DNA of 64,000 nt from positions 7,731,501 through 7,795,500 of the forward strand of contig NZ_CP125098.1 of the NCBI RefSeq assembly GCF_030020805.1, given 5' to 3'. Below the pieces are notes generated by a model, which searched no databases, was not told the origin of the DNA, and saw nothing but the letters and a program-made list of their open reading frames with translations. Below are positions 8,806 through 18,650 of this stretch, one piece after another; the stretch's first letter is position 1; every line of letters starts with the position of its first letter. A program made the translations under genes and the position numbers. The DNA is from Paenibacillus sp. RC67. Lineage in GTDB: Bacteria > Bacillota > Bacilli > Paenibacillales > NBRC-103111.

Positions 8806-9780
8806 TTAAGGCAGCCGATACAAAGCAAATGGAGCTCCATAGCGAAACGATTCGCTGATGGAATCCATTTCTTTCAAATGGTCTGGAGCCATATTTACCG
8901 ACAAGCTCATCAAATTGGCGGCTACCTGCTCCACTCGTGTCGCCCCTACGATGACCGTCGATACGACCGGCTGCTGGATGAGCCAAGCAAGCGATAGTGC
9001 GCTCGGGGAGCAGCCCGCTTCCCCAGCCAGCTGCTCCACTCTTCTGCCAAGTGCAATTTTGTCTTCACTTAGAAAACGGCTGAAGTTCGGATCAGTGTCT
9101 GCGCGTGATCCTGGAGGCGCAGCATCAGGAGAGCTGTATTTCCCCGTAAGAATTCCCCCTGCCAAAGGAAAATAAGGAATGATACCGACCCCTTGATCCA
9201 GGCAGAGAGGTACAAGCTCCTGCTCTGGCGTCCGGTCAGCCAAAGAATAGCTGATTTGTGTGGAAACAAATCGATTTAGTCCCAGCCGCTCGCTGATGCC
9301 GAGCGCCTTCATAAGCTCCCATGCCGCATAGTTAGATGCACCGATATAACGCACTTTCCCTGAGCGAACCATATCGTCCAGAGCCCGGAGCGTTTCCTCG
9401 AGAGGCGTATCCGGATCAAACGTATGGATTTGGTACAAATCCACATAATCCGTCTTCAGCCGGCGCAGACTGTTCTCCAATTCCTGCTGCAGATGATAGC
9501 GAGACGACCCGCGCTCATTAGGTCCCGGTCCGCGGACCAGGCCAGCCTTTGTTGCCAGAACCACTTCATGACGTTTGCCTGCCAGCGCCAGGCCAATGAT
9601 TCTTTCCGACTCAGACTGGGCGTAAATATTGGCCGTATCGATGAAATTGATCCCGTTATCCAATGCATGATGAATAATTTGCATGGAGGTTTCTTGATCA
9701 GCACGTTTGCCGAAGGCATTAGTCCCTAACCCCAGAGCGGAAACTTTCAAGCCGCTATTTCCTAAGCGTCTAAATTGCAT
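8806..9780 (-). CDS. Aldo/keto reductase family oxidoreductase
   Basis: 324-residue NADPH-dependent carbonyl reductase of the YhdN/IolS-like group. The N-terminus MQFRRLGNSGLKVSALGLGT is typical; catalytic tetrad candidates are Asp and Tyr in FIDTANIYAQSESE, Lys in VVLATKAG and His in YQIHTFD; the phosphate-binding region is VIVGATRVEQV. ATG 9780 has AAGGAG 9 bases ahead; the longer frame to 9852 lacks a ribosome site. It stands alone, divergent from the sulfatase gene. Substrate unknown. Confidence 0.92.
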   Translation of the reverse strand: MQFRRLGNSGLKVSALGLGTNAFGKRADQETSMQIIHHALDNGINFIDTANIYAQSESERIIGLALAGKRHEVVLATKAGLVRGPGPNERGSSRYHLQQELENSLRRLKTDYVDLYQIHTFDPDTPLEETLRALDDMVRSGKVRYIGASNYAAWELMKALGISERLGLNRFVSTQISYSLADRTPEQELVPLCLDQGVGIIPYFPLAGGILTGKYSSPDAAPPGSRADTDPNFSRFLSEDKIALGRRVEQLAGEAGCSPSALSLAWLIQQPVVSTVIVGATRVEQVAANLMSLSVNMAPDHLKEMDSISESFRYGAPFALYRLP

Positions 9781-9943
9781 GTCATGTTCTCCTTTTCTCA
9801 ACATAATATAAGTTGTTGCATGACCTGTACGGTAGATACGATTTGGAATCATTCAATGATGTCATTCTACCATTTGGGAATGATTAGCTCGAAATTGCAT
9901 TTCTTATACAAGAACACTCAATCGAACAATAGGAGTGGTTTGT

Positions 9944-11770
9944 ATGGCTGCGGCAAAGGAACAACCAACACCCCTAAATTCTTTCAAAAACAAGCCTAAC
10001 ATCCTCATCTTTATCGTAGATCAAGAACGGTACCCTATGGTCTATGATAACGAAGAGCTGCGAGTTTGGCGTAAAAATAATCTGATCGCACAAGAGCTCC
10101 TTCGTAAGAACGCACTTGAATTCAAGCGCCATTATATCGGCAGCACCGCCTGCTCTCCCAGCAGGGCCACTTTTTTTACAGGCCAGTATCCATCACTCCA
10201 TGGAGTGAGCCAGACCCCTGGCATTGCCAAGGGTGACTTTGATGCAGACACGTTCTGGCTGGACCCGAACACCGTCCCGACAATAGGCGATTACTTCAAA
10301 CAGCTGGGTTATCGCACATATTTAAGAGGAAAATGGCATGTTTCGCAAGCAGACCTGATCATTCCTGGCACGAAAACTTCACTGGCGAGCTACTTCGAGA
10401 GCAATGGAATCCCCGATCCGCTGAAGGTCGATGACTATCTTGGAGCGGACCGGCTGGCGGGCTTTGGCTTTCACGGCTGGGTCGGGCCCGAGCCGACTCA
10501 TAGTAATCCGTACAATTCAGGCTCATCGGCAGCATTCGGTGTGAGCGGCCGAGACCCCATCTATGCTCAGGAGTCCGTTGAGCTCATCCAGGCGCTTGAT
10601 GCTGAGCGCACTATGGACCCGCAGGACACAGTGGCTCCTTGGCTTATCGTGTCATCCTTCGTCAATCCTCATGACATTAGTCTGTATGGGGAGCTGTCGC
10701 GGCTTGCTCCGCAATTTAACTTTGATGTCGATCCGACACTCCCTTACGTTCCGCCTGCTCCAACAGCGGATGAGCCGCTGGATACAAAGCCTAGAGCCCA
10801 GCGCAGTTATAAGGAAGTCTATCAGCATGCTTTCCAGCCTACCAAGGATACGTCCCACTACCGACGTCTTTATTATTCCTTGCAAAAGAAGGCGGATCAG
10901 GAAATGCTCAAAGTATTGCAGGCCCTTCAGGCATCGTCCTTCTATGAAGAGACGATCGTCATCTTCACCTCGGACCATGGAGATATGCTAGGGGCCCATG
11001 GAGGTTTGTTTCAGAAATGGTATCAGGCCTATGAGGAAACAGTCCACGTCCCCTTCCTTGTCCATAGCCCACTTCTATTTGATAAGCATTACACCGTCGA
11101 GATGCTGACAAGTCACGTGGATGTGCTGCCCACTCTGCTCGGACTCGCTGGAGCGGATGCAGCAAGCCTGCAGAAGCAGCTAAGGAACACACATAATGAA
11201 GTGCATCCTCTCGTGGGCCGCGACCTGTCCGCCCTTATTCTCGGTACTGGCGTTCCAGACCGAAGCAATGAACCTGTCTATTACATGACGGATGACGATA
11301 TTACGCGCGGACTTCATCAAACGAACTTATTCGGAGTACCCTACATCTCCGTCGTTCAGCCGAATCATGTAGAGACGGTAATCGCCGTCTTGGCAAACGG
11401 GACGCGCAATGAGCTGTGGAAATATTCCCGCTACTTCGACAATCCGCAATTTTGGAGCGATCCAGGGAAAAAGGATGTGACTAAAACCTGCACTAAGCCG
11501 CATCACCCTCCAGGTATGCCCATCAACCCTGGATCCTTCACAAGCTCGAGCTGTGTTACTTTTACCAAAACATCACCTGTACATGACGAATATGAATTAT
11601 ACAATTTGTCCGTCGATCCATTGGAGCAGCGGAACTTGGCCATCTCTGCCTATGCTACGGACGAAAGCCGGAGGATTCAACGTATTCTCTCGGTCATGCT
11701 TGTGGAGCAATGTGCGTCCAAGCGCCTGACTCCAAGCAGTGGTCCTGTCCCCGGTATGCCCGACTGCTGA
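9944..11770 (+). CDS. Sulfatase family hydrolase
   Basis: 608-residue member of the alkaline-phosphatase/sulfatase superfamily. The first signature STACSPSRATFFTG carries the Cys converted to formylglycine; the second, GYRTYLRGKWH, follows; metal ligands are seen in VDQ near the N-terminus and TSDHGDMLG. No signal peptide, so probably cytosolic. ATG 9944 follows AGGAG at 8 bases; a GTG three codons upstream overlaps that site. The sulfate ester is unknown and no formylglycine-generating enzyme or sulfonate transporter lies nearby. The LysR gene that follows may regulate it (inference). Confidence 0.88.
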   Translation: MAAAKEQPTPLNSFKNKPNILIFIVDQERYPMVYDNEELRVWRKNNLIAQELLRKNALEFKRHYIGSTACSPSRATFFTGQYPSLHGVSQTPGIAKGDFDADTFWLDPNTVPTIGDYFKQLGYRTYLRGKWHVSQADLIIPGTKTSLASYFESNGIPDPLKVDDYLGADRLAGFGFHGWVGPEPTHSNPYNSGSSAAFGVSGRDPIYAQESVELIQALDAERTMDPQDTVAPWLIVSSFVNPHDISLYGELSRLAPQFNFDVDPTLPYVPPAPTADEPLDTKPRAQRSYKEVYQHAFQPTKDTSHYRRLYYSLQKKADQEMLKVLQALQASSFYEETIVIFTSDHGDMLGAHGGLFQKWYQAYEETVHVPFLVHSPLLFDKHYTVEMLTSHVDVLPTLLGLAGADAASLQKQLRNTHNEVHPLVGRDLSALILGTGVPDRSNEPVYYMTDDDITRGLHQTNLFGVPYISVVQPNHVETVIAVLANGTRNELWKYSRYFDNPQFWSDPGKKDVTKTCTKPHHPPGMPINPGSFTSSSCVTFTKTSPVHDEYELYNLSVDPLEQRNLAISAYATDESRRIQRILSVMLVEQCASKRLTPSSGPVPGMPDC

Positions 11771-11845
11771 AGGATTTAAGAAGGGGCCTTCTGTAAACAT
11801 GCTGCAAGCTCCCAACACGTAATCCAAGCACCCCTCCCCCTTTTC

Positions 11846-11854
11846 TGATATAAT
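11846..11854 (+). promoter_or_regulatory. Extended -10 promoter element before lysR
   Basis: TGATATAAT at 11846-11854 is an extended -10 box (TGnTATAAT) about 35 bases before the lysR start. No convincing -35 is seen. Confidence 0.5.
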
Positions 11855-11888
11855 AGGAACAATATGTTCTGGAAGGGGACGCATTCCA

Positions 11889-12788
11889 TTGAACGAACAA
11901 GACTGGACTCTTCTAGAGTCCATTTACGAGGAACAAAACATAACGAAAGCCGCCGAACGGCTTTTCATCTCTCAACCAGCCTTAACTTATCGTCTTCAGC
12001 AGATTGAACTGGAATTCGGCATTAAAGTGTTCACGCGAAGCGGAAAAAAGATTCAATTCACAGCGGAAGGCGAGCATCTGGTCCATTATGCCAAAAAAAT
12101 GCAGTTCGAGCTGCGCAAAACAAAGGAGCAGCTTGCCAATCTGCAGGATATCGACGTCAGAGGCTCATTAAAAATCGGTGCCTCCAGTAACTTCGCCCTA
12201 TATAAGCTTCCTGCGATCATGAAGCATTTTGTAGACTTGCATCCGCATGTGCAGGTAAATCTTCGTACCGGACTAAGCTCGGATATTTTTCAGCTGCTCC
12301 AGGATGACGATGTCCATCTTGCCATCATACGCGGCGATTATCACTGGATCGAGCAGAAGTTTCTTATCAACGAAGAGCCGATATGTATTATTTCCAATCA
12401 CCCTATCGAAATCGATAAGCTGCCGCTGCTTCCACGAATCCATTATCAGCTCGGCGCGAAAAAGGATAAGATTAAATATAAAACGGACTCGTTTCTCAGC
12501 AAGTCCATCGAGAATTGGTGGCAGGACCGGTTCACTGTACCGCCTATTATAACGATGCAGGTAGACAGCTTCGAGACGTGCAAGGAGCTTGTTAAGCATG
12601 GCCTCGGCTATGCGATTATTCCTCGCATTTGTTTGACCGAGGATGATGAATTTCACACTATGGACTTGGTGAAACAGAACGGGGAGCTGCTGCTAAGGAA
12701 GACATGGATGATCTACCGCGAATCAGCTATGGATCTGTCCTCTGTGAACAAATTCGTTCACTACGTGCGTTCGGTGTATCAAGGGTAG
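11889..12788 (+). CDS. LysR-family transcriptional regulator
   Basis: 299-residue LysR-type regulator. Winged helix-turn-helix at 1-60 (NITKAAERLFISQPALTYRL) and a LysR effector domain about 90-295 (GSLKIGASSNFALYKLPAIM). The start is TTG 11889 behind GGAAGGGG at 11871-11878. It is codirectional with the sulfatase and 118 bases after it, with its own extended -10. The effector is unknown. Confidence 0.9.
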   Translation: MNEQDWTLLESIYEEQNITKAAERLFISQPALTYRLQQIELEFGIKVFTRSGKKIQFTAEGEHLVHYAKKMQFELRKTKEQLANLQDIDVRGSLKIGASSNFALYKLPAIMKHFVDLHPHVQVNLRTGLSSDIFQLLQDDDVHLAIIRGDYHWIEQKFLINEEPICIISNHPIEIDKLPLLPRIHYQLGAKKDKIKYKTDSFLSKSIENWWQDRFTVPPIITMQVDSFETCKELVKHGLGYAIIPRICLTEDDEFHTMDLVKQNGELLLRKTWMIYRESAMDLSSVNKFVHYVRSVYQG

Positions 12789-12894
12789 TAATGTGCCTCG
12801 TGAAGGCAAGATACACCTGCGGAGGATCCGTGATCTTAGGTGTACACTGGATCGGGTGCGGATTTCTTATGCCATATGTGAATGACCAGCCTGA

Positions 12895-13083
12895 TTTAAC
12901 GCGGTTTTCCAGCGTTATAGCCGCTGACTGCTCAGCTTCTTGGCCTTTAGCGCTTTTTTTCGGCACTAAGCTGGCGCCGGACACACCAGTAGGCTTATTC
13001 GGCTCATTTAACGCGGTTTATCGGCGTTAATGCAGCTTCAAGCGAAGATTCACAGACCTTAGCGCTGTTTTTCAGCACTAAAG
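12895..13083. repeat. Four-hairpin intergenic repeat block (A-B-A-B)
   Basis: The 392 bases between lysR and the M20 gene hold no convincing gene. They carry four imperfect palindromes of about 25 bases: type A (TTTAACGCGGTTT..GCGTTA) at 12895-12918 and 13007-13031, and type B (TTAGCGC..TTTTTC..GCACTAA) at 12946-12970 and 13059-13083. Spacing is about 50-60 bases, so the block is a diverged tandem pair of about 112-base A-B units. A further inverted pair TACACCT/AGGTGTA lies at 12812-12843. Confidence 0.75.
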
Positions 13084-13123
13084 CTTAGCCTCCGCAGCTC
13101 CACCTGTAACCCTATAAACCAAC

Positions 13124-13174
13124 AAAAGACCGAAGAAACGATGCTCCTGTGAGCCGTTCCTTCGGTCTTCTTTT
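13124..13174 (-). terminator. Terminator of the M20 amidohydrolase gene
   Basis: Arms AAAGACCGAAG and CTTCGGTCTT with an inner AACG/CGTT pair, flanked by AAAA and TTTT; it works for the minus-strand gene ending at 13181. Confidence 0.8.
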
Positions 13175-13180
13175 GCAAAT

Positions 13181-14383
13181 TTAGCTGGACGCCGCGATCC
13201 GGCTGCCCGCTGTTTCTTTATTCCTCGCAAATTCATCCTTCACCTGTCTTAACAGCTCAGGCTGTGTGATCAGGTCATAGGCCGTTGCGGCAACGGTTTT
13301 AGCAGCTGTGACGATGGCCGCATGGCCCTCCGGACTCGTGCCCGCTTGGACCCATTCCTTCGTGTGGCTCGATGTCCCGAACGGTACGAACCACACGCGG
13401 ACGCAGGCTCCCGGAACCCGATACGTCACGGTGCTGAAATCAGTCGATCCCGTATTGATACGAGGCGGCGTAATATTGCTCGCACCGGCCTCTGCTGCGT
13501 TATCCAGCATGATGCGGTTCAAGCTGTCCACGTTGATCTTATTATCGAGCAGCTTGAGCTCGTTGATGGTCAGCTCGGCGCCAGTCGCCAGAGCAGCTCC
13601 GCGGGCCACATTGTACACCCGCTCGACCACCGTGTCGAGATATGGACGATCCGCTGCGCGGATGTAGAACTGGGCTGTCGCCCGGTCCGGCACTACGTTG
13701 GCGGCCTTGCCTCCATCAGTGATAACGCCGTGGATGCGCACATCCGTGCGCACATGCTCCCGCAAGTATTCGATGCCATTGAACGTCATCAGCACCGCAT
13801 CCAAGGCACTAATACCCTGCTCAGGCGCTACAGCCGCATGAGCCGACTTGCCTTGGAATATAAAGTCCACCATATTCAATGCCAGCGATTTGCCGTCTAC
13901 CGTCGTGCGGTCGCCTCCGTGCATCATTAAAGCGACATCCAGGTCGTCGAAGAGTCCCTCTTTGGCCATGGGCAGCTTGGCGCTGGTTGTTTCCTCCGCC
14001 GGAGTACCATAGACCCGGATGGTAGCAGGCGCATCGCCCATATGCTTGGACAGGGCAACCGCTGCACCCACAATCGACGGCCCTTGCAGATTATGTCCAC
14101 AGGCGTGGCCAAGACCTTCCAACGCATCATATTCACATAGCAGGCCGATAATTGGGCCTCCCGGTTTATTTTCATAAGTTGCGATAAATGCCGTTGCCAG
14201 ACCGAGAATCGGGGTCTCAATAATGAACCCATTCTCCCTCAAGGTGCGCATTAATAGCTCCGACGCCTTGAATTCTACGTTCCCTAGTTCTGGGTTATCA
14301 TGTATGAAATCATTCATCGAAATCATTGTTTCACGAAAAGATTCGACCTCTTCATAAAGGGCTTGCTTTCCTGTTTGTGCCAT
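13181..14383 (-). CDS. M20-family metallopeptidase / amidohydrolase
   Basis: 400-residue zinc hydrolase of the M20 ACY1L2/AbgB-like group, which cleaves amide or peptide bonds in small substrates such as aminoacyl conjugates. Metal-binding motifs: LLCEYDALEGLGHACGHN and the Glu pair in GTPAEETTSAK; the dimerisation domain is about 180-290. ATG 14383 has GGAGGT 7 bases ahead; a further ATG at 14401 overlaps that site. It lies downstream of oppF on the same strand, which suggests breakdown of imported peptides or conjugates (inference). Confidence 0.9.
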   Translation of the reverse strand: MAQTGKQALYEEVESFRETMISMNDFIHDNPELGNVEFKASELLMRTLRENGFIIETPILGLATAFIATYENKPGGPIIGLLCEYDALEGLGHACGHNLQGPSIVGAAVALSKHMGDAPATIRVYGTPAEETTSAKLPMAKEGLFDDLDVALMMHGGDRTTVDGKSLALNMVDFIFQGKSAHAAVAPEQGISALDAVLMTFNGIEYLREHVRTDVRIHGVITDGGKAANVVPDRATAQFYIRAADRPYLDTVVERVYNVARGAALATGAELTINELKLLDNKINVDSLNRIMLDNAAEAGASNITPPRINTGSTDFSTVTYRVPGACVRVWFVPFGTSSHTKEWVQAGTSPEGHAAIVTAAKTVAATAYDLITQPELLRQVKDEFARNKETAGSRIAASS

Positions 14384-14684
14384 GCTCTCTACCTCCTGCA
14401 TTTCTACCCTGTATAGCCTGTATAGCTTTGTATTACCGGTAGAGGTGTTTATTTTGCAGCCAATTGCTAAATCACATCGGCTGCTTCCACACTATTGTCA
14501 TCCATCATCCTATGGGAGCTGCCATAAATGCCTAGCTTCGTGAATTCAATAAACTGTACGGGACGCCTCATGGGGTCGATATTCACGAACAGGCTGACGC
14601 TCATCGTGATGTCCCGACCGACCAACGTGAAATGAACCCTTCTTCTAATGAGGCATCTCGAACGTACCCTACATCCATAACCAA
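14384..14684. other. Intergenic region with a possible gene remnant
   Basis: No terminator or promoter is convincing here. On the minus strand 14604-14467 encodes 45 residues (start MSVSLFVNIDPMRRPVQF, end EAADVI) with an open frame continuing upstream but no ribosome site. It reads like coding sequence and could be the tail of a decayed gene; not recognised. Confidence 0.3.
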
Positions 14685-15650
14685 TTATTTATATAAATGA
14701 CAAGCAACATAGTGACCGTCGATATTGTGCATCGCAGGCCGCTCCGTACGGCAAATGTCCATGCATGCGCTGCATCTCGGATGGAATGTGCAGCCCTGCG
14801 GCGGATTAGCCGGGCTTGGCACATCGCCCTGCAGCACGATTCTCTCCCGTTTCTCCAACGGATTAGGGCTCGGTACCGCGGACAGCAGCGCCTGTGTGTA
14901 AGGATGTAGCGGATTCGCATACAGCTCATTTTTATCTGCAAGCTCTACCATTCTACCCAAATACATGACGCCCACCCGGTCGCTGATATGCTTCACTACG
15001 CTCAAGTCATGAGCGATGAACAGATAGGTGAGCTGGAACTGCTCCTGCAGATCCTGCATCAGGTTAATGACCTGAGATTGGATGGATACATCAAGTGCGG
15101 ATACCGGTTCGTCAGCCACAATTAACTTCGGATTGAGGGCCAAGGCCCGAGCTATCCCGATCCGCTGACGCTGTCCGCCGCTGAACTCATGCGCATAGCG
15201 CTTGGCATGATAGCTGTTCAAACCAACCACATTCAGCAGCTCGTCGATCCGCTTTTCTTTTTCCTTGCCTTGGTACAGCTGGTGAATCTCCAACGGCTCG
15301 GCGATAATATCGCCTACGGTGAGCCGGGGATCAAGTGATGCGTACGGGTCCTGAAAAATAATCTGCAGATCACGGCGATGCTTGCGAAGCTCGCTCGGCT
15401 TCATCCCAACCAAATTCGTCCCCTCATAAATGACTTCCCCCGAGGTCGGCTCCAGCAGTTGGAGCAGGGTTCTGCCTGTGGTAGACTTGCCGCAGCCGCT
15501 CTCGCCTACAAGACCGAGCGTCTCGCCTTTATATAGAGTAAAGCTGACGCCGTCAACGGCCTTGACATGGTTCACAGTCCGGCCAAGCAGCCCTTTTTTG
15601 ATCGGAAAATATTTCGTAAGGTTCTTAACCTCAATAAGCGGCTTTTTCAT
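14685..15650 (-). CDS. oppF: Oligopeptide/dipeptide ABC transporter ATP-binding protein (OppF/DppF)
   Basis: 321-residue ATPase that powers peptide import at the membrane. Walker [10 protein letters not shown], signature [15 protein letters not shown], Walker [12 protein letters not shown] and the switch His in FIAHDLSVV are intact. The C-terminal oligopeptide-transporter extension has clustered cysteines ([15 protein letters not shown]). ATG 15650 has GGAGGG ahead and lies within the end of oppD; the frame extends to 15710 but without a ribosome site. Last transporter gene of oppABCDF. Confidence 0.93.
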   Translation of the reverse strand: MKKPLIEVKNLTKYFPIKKGLLGRTVNHVKAVDGVSFTLYKGETLGLVGESGCGKSTTGRTLLQLLEPTSGEVIYEGTNLVGMKPSELRKHRRDLQIIFQDPYASLDPRLTVGDIIAEPLEIHQLYQGKEKEKRIDELLNVVGLNSYHAKRYAHEFSGGQRQRIGIARALALNPKLIVADEPVSALDVSIQSQVINLMQDLQEQFQLTYLFIAHDLSVVKHISDRVGVMYLGRMVELADKNELYANPLHPYTQALLSAVPSPNPLEKRERIVLQGDVPSPANPPQGCTFHPRCSACMDICRTERPAMHNIDGHYVACHLYK

Positions 15651-16629
15651 GTGCTGCTCCCTCCTTATCGGACTGATAGAGCCAGCAGCAGCTGAAATGC
15701 CCCTCTTCAACCTGAATCAGCTCAGGCACGCTGACCCTGCATTGGTCCGTAGCAAAATCGCAACGCGGAGCAAATGTACAGCCGCCGCGTAAGCTGCCCG
15801 GAATAGGTACGTTGCCGCGAATGGAGTACAATCGCTTCTCCTCGGAATCCAGACGCGGAACGGATTTCATCAAGCCCTGCGTATACGGATGCAGCGGCTT
15901 GGTGAACAAGGTAACGACATCCGCTTCCTCGACCACTTTGCCTGCATACATGACGATTACCCGGTCACACATTTCCGCCACGACGCCCAAGTCATGAGTA
16001 ATCATCATAATAGCGGTGTTATGCTTCGCTTTCAGATCACGCATCAGATCGAGGATCTGAGCCTGAATCGTCACGTCCAGAGCCGTCGTTGGTTCATCGG
16101 CAATAAGCAGCTTAGGGTTGCACGCCATCGCCATGGCGATCATCACACGCTGCCTCATACCACCGGACAATTGATGCGGATATTCATCCACGATCTGCTC
16201 CGGACGCGGAATGCCAACCAGCTTGAGCATATCTACCGCTTTTGCTTTGGCTGCTTTTCGATCCAGCTTTTGATGAATTTCTACCGCTTCGCCGATCTGT
16301 TGACCGACGGTAAATACCGGGTTGAGCGACGTCATCGGCTCCTGAAAAATCATCGCCATCTCATTGCCACGAATTTCGCGCATTTGCTGCTCGTTCATTG
16401 CCAGCAAATCTTTGCCGTCAAAGGTAATAGAGCCTTCGACGATCTTCCCCGGGGTCAGCCGCATCGCTGTAAGCGAGGTTACGCTTTTGCCGCAGCCCGA
16501 TTCGCCAACGATGCCTACTGTTTCCCCTTCATGTATCGTAATATCAACCCCGTCTACCGCGGGAACGACGCCTTCTTCGGTGTAAAAATAAGTTTTGAGC
16601 CCTTTAATTTCAAACAATGTGCTCTTCAA
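15631..16629 (-). CDS. oppD: Oligopeptide/dipeptide ABC transporter ATP-binding protein (OppD/DppD)
   Basis: 332-residue ATPase, partner of OppF. Walker [10 protein letters not shown], signature [15 protein letters not shown], Walker [12 protein letters not shown], plus the C-terminal oligopeptide extension with [16 protein letters not shown]. Start is TTG 16629 behind GGGAGGG. It follows oppC by 42 bases and overlaps oppF by 20. Confidence 0.93.
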   Translation of the reverse strand: MKSTLFEIKGLKTYFYTEEGVVPAVDGVDITIHEGETVGIVGESGCGKSVTSLTAMRLTPGKIVEGSITFDGKDLLAMNEQQMREIRGNEMAMIFQEPMTSLNPVFTVGQQIGEAVEIHQKLDRKAAKAKAVDMLKLVGIPRPEQIVDEYPHQLSGGMRQRVMIAMAMACNPKLLIADEPTTALDVTIQAQILDLMRDLKAKHNTAIMMITHDLGVVAEMCDRVIVMYAGKVVEEADVVTLFTKPLHPYTQGLMKSVPRLDSEEKRLYSIRGNVPIPGSLRGGCTFAPRCDFATDQCRVSVPELIQVEEGHFSCCWLYQSDKEGAAHEKAAY

Positions 16630-16671
16630 TGCTCTCCCTCCCCGTTTGCGGATGCAGGTCTTTGTTATTCA

Positions 16672-17574
16672 TTACAGCTTCATCTTCGGATCCAGCGCAT
16701 CCCGCAAGCCGTCTCCCAGCATGTTAAAGCCTAGCACCATGAACATGATCGCCAAACCGGGCACCGTGCTCACGTGCGGGGCGGTACGCAAATATTCTCT
16801 TCCTGAGCTGAGCATAGCGCCCCATTCCGGTGTCGGAGGCTGCGCCCCCATCCCGAGGAAGCTCAGTCCCGATGCGGTCAAAATCGCCGTAGCCATCCGC
16901 AGCGTGGACAACACGATAATCGGCGCAATACTGTTCGGTATAATATGTTTGAAAATGATGCGGGCATTCGTCCCGCCCATCGCTTTGGTCGCTTCTACAA
17001 ATTCCTTGTGCTTAATGGAGATAACGGCGCTTCGGGAAATCCGTGCGAATGTCGGTACGGAGAATATCCCGATGGCGATCATCACATTCACCATGCCCGG
17101 TCCGAGCACGCTCACGATAGCGAGAGCCAACAGAAAGCTTGGAAACGCCATGAAAATATCCATAATTCTCATGATCGCCGAATCCAGCCAGCCACCGAAA
17201 TAGCCGGCTACCGTACCCAAGGCTACGCCGAAAATAACGGCGATGAACACCCCTACGATCCCGATCATTAACGAGATTTGCGCTCCGTAAATAATACGGG
17301 ACAACAAGTCCCGGCCAAATTCATCCGTTCCGAACCAGTGGTGGGAGCTTGGACTTTCCAGCATAACCTGCATATCTTGTTTAAAAGGGTCGTATGGAGC
17401 TATCCAAGGCGCGAACAAGGCGACCACGATAAAAATAACGACCATGCCGAGCCCGACTAAAGCACGCTTATTTTTCTTAAACCGGCTGAGCATCATTTTC
17501 CATGGGGAACGATACGTGTAGGACGCTTCCGGTGCTTTTTCTTCTAACGGTTGAATCGCAGCTTTTGCCTGCAT
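16672..17574 (-). CDS. oppC: Oligopeptide/dipeptide ABC transporter permease (OppC/DppC)
   Basis: 300-residue inner-membrane permease with about six helices; the N-terminal OppC segment (FKKNKRALVGLGMVV) and the EAA loop (EATKAMGGTNARIIFKHIIP) that contacts the ATPases are clear. ATG 17574 has AAAGGAG ahead. It is separated from oppB by a 138-base spacer filled with an inverted-repeat element. Confidence 0.93.
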   Translation of the reverse strand: MQAKAAIQPLEEKAPEASYTYRSPWKMMLSRFKKNKRALVGLGMVVIFIVVALFAPWIAPYDPFKQDMQVMLESPSSHHWFGTDEFGRDLLSRIIYGAQISLMIGIVGVFIAVIFGVALGTVAGYFGGWLDSAIMRIMDIFMAFPSFLLALAIVSVLGPGMVNVMIAIGIFSVPTFARISRSAVISIKHKEFVEATKAMGGTNARIIFKHIIPNSIAPIIVLSTLRMATAILTASGLSFLGMGAQPPTPEWGAMLSSGREYLRTAPHVSTVPGLAIMFMVLGFNMLGDGLRDALDPKMKL

Positions 17575-17608
17575 CTGATTAAGCTCCTTTCTAGGAAGTC
17601 TGCTTATA

Positions 17609-17710
17609 GAGGATGTTTTAAAAACTCACTTTACTAGGAAGTTATAGACCGAATTGCAGTAGCAGCTCGACTTGAAATCACGCATTCAAGCGAGTTTTTA
17701 AAACCTTCTC
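17609..17710. repeat. MITE-like inverted-repeat element between oppB and oppC
   Basis: About 102 bases with terminal inverted repeats of roughly 23 bases sharing the core TTTTAAAAACTC / GAGTTTTTAAAA. A second hairpin inside (CTCGACTTGAA / TTCAAGCGAG) lies at about 17666-17694. It ends 2 bases before the oppB stop. It could be a small non-autonomous element or an mRNA-processing hairpin. Confidence 0.55.
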
Positions 17711-17712
17711 GT

Positions 17713-18633
17713 TTACTCGTATTTCACTCTAGGATCAATAAGCCCGTAGGACAGGTCGACAATTAAGTTCACGATAACGAAAATCGCCGCAACGAACAGG
17801 ACACTGCCTTGGATGGCAGGATAGTCACGGAATTGAATCGATTGGATAATAAACCGTCCGAGCCCATTCATCGAAAATACCGTTTCCGTTAAAACCGCTC
17901 CGCCCAGCAAATGACCGAATTCCAAGCCGACAATCGTAACGACGGGAATCAATGCATTTTTCAGAGCATGCTTATAAACAACAAATTTCTCCTTAACCCC
18001 TTTGGCACGAGCCGTACGGACAAAATCTTGGTTGATGACTTCCAGCATGCTTGAGCGGGTCAACCGAGCCAGGATGGCCGAAGACGATAAGCCAAGCGCG
18101 AGTGAAGGAAGGATGAAATATTTGAAGCTGTCGTTGCCTCCGGACGGCAGTAAATGTAAATAATAGGAAAATATTAAAATCAGCATAATACCCAGCCAAA
18201 ATACCGGCATCGAAATCCCGAACAATGAGATCATCATCGTCGTGTTGTCTACCGTGCTGTTAGGCTTGGTGGCGGAGACGATCCCTGCGAACAGTCCAAT
18301 GACCACCATAATGACAACGGCCATTACCGTCAGCATGATGGTTGTAGGAAAACGCGTCATAATCTCCTCTACCACTGGACGGCTGGAACGAAGCGACGTA
18401 CCCAAATCTCCCTTGAGCAAGTTGCCTACATACGTACCGTATTGCACATACAAAGGCTGATCCAGACCAAGACGCTCACGGATGGCTTGCACATCCTGCT
18501 CCGAAGCCTCGTGACCCGCAATCATTTGCGCCGGATCACCGGGAACCGCATGGATAAGAATGAAAGCTATAATAGATACGCCAATAAGCGTCGGGATCAT
18601 TTGCAGCACACGTTTGACTATATAACTAACCAC
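17713..18633 (-). CDS. oppB: Oligopeptide/dipeptide ABC transporter permease (OppB/DppB)
   Basis: 306-residue inner-membrane permease, about six helices. Typical N-terminus (YIVKRVLQMIPTLIGVSIIAF), HAVPGDPA motif and EAA loop (RTARAKGVKEKFVVYKHALKNA). Start is GTG 18633, six bases after AGGAGG. First permease gene after oppA; a hairpin attenuator and a repeat lie in the gap. Confidence 0.93.
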   Translation of the reverse strand: MVSYIVKRVLQMIPTLIGVSIIAFILIHAVPGDPAQMIAGHEASEQDVQAIRERLGLDQPLYVQYGTYVGNLLKGDLGTSLRSSRPVVEEIMTRFPTTIMLTVMAVVIMVVIGLFAGIVSATKPNSTVDNTTMMISLFGISMPVFWLGIMLILIFSYYLHLLPSGGNDSFKYFILPSLALGLSSSAILARLTRSSMLEVINQDFVRTARAKGVKEKFVVYKHALKNALIPVVTIVGLEFGHLLGGAVLTETVFSMNGLGRFIIQSIQFRDYPAIQGSVLFVAAIFVIVNLIVDLSYGLIDPRVKYE

Positions 18634-18650
18634 TTGGCGCCTCCTGACTA

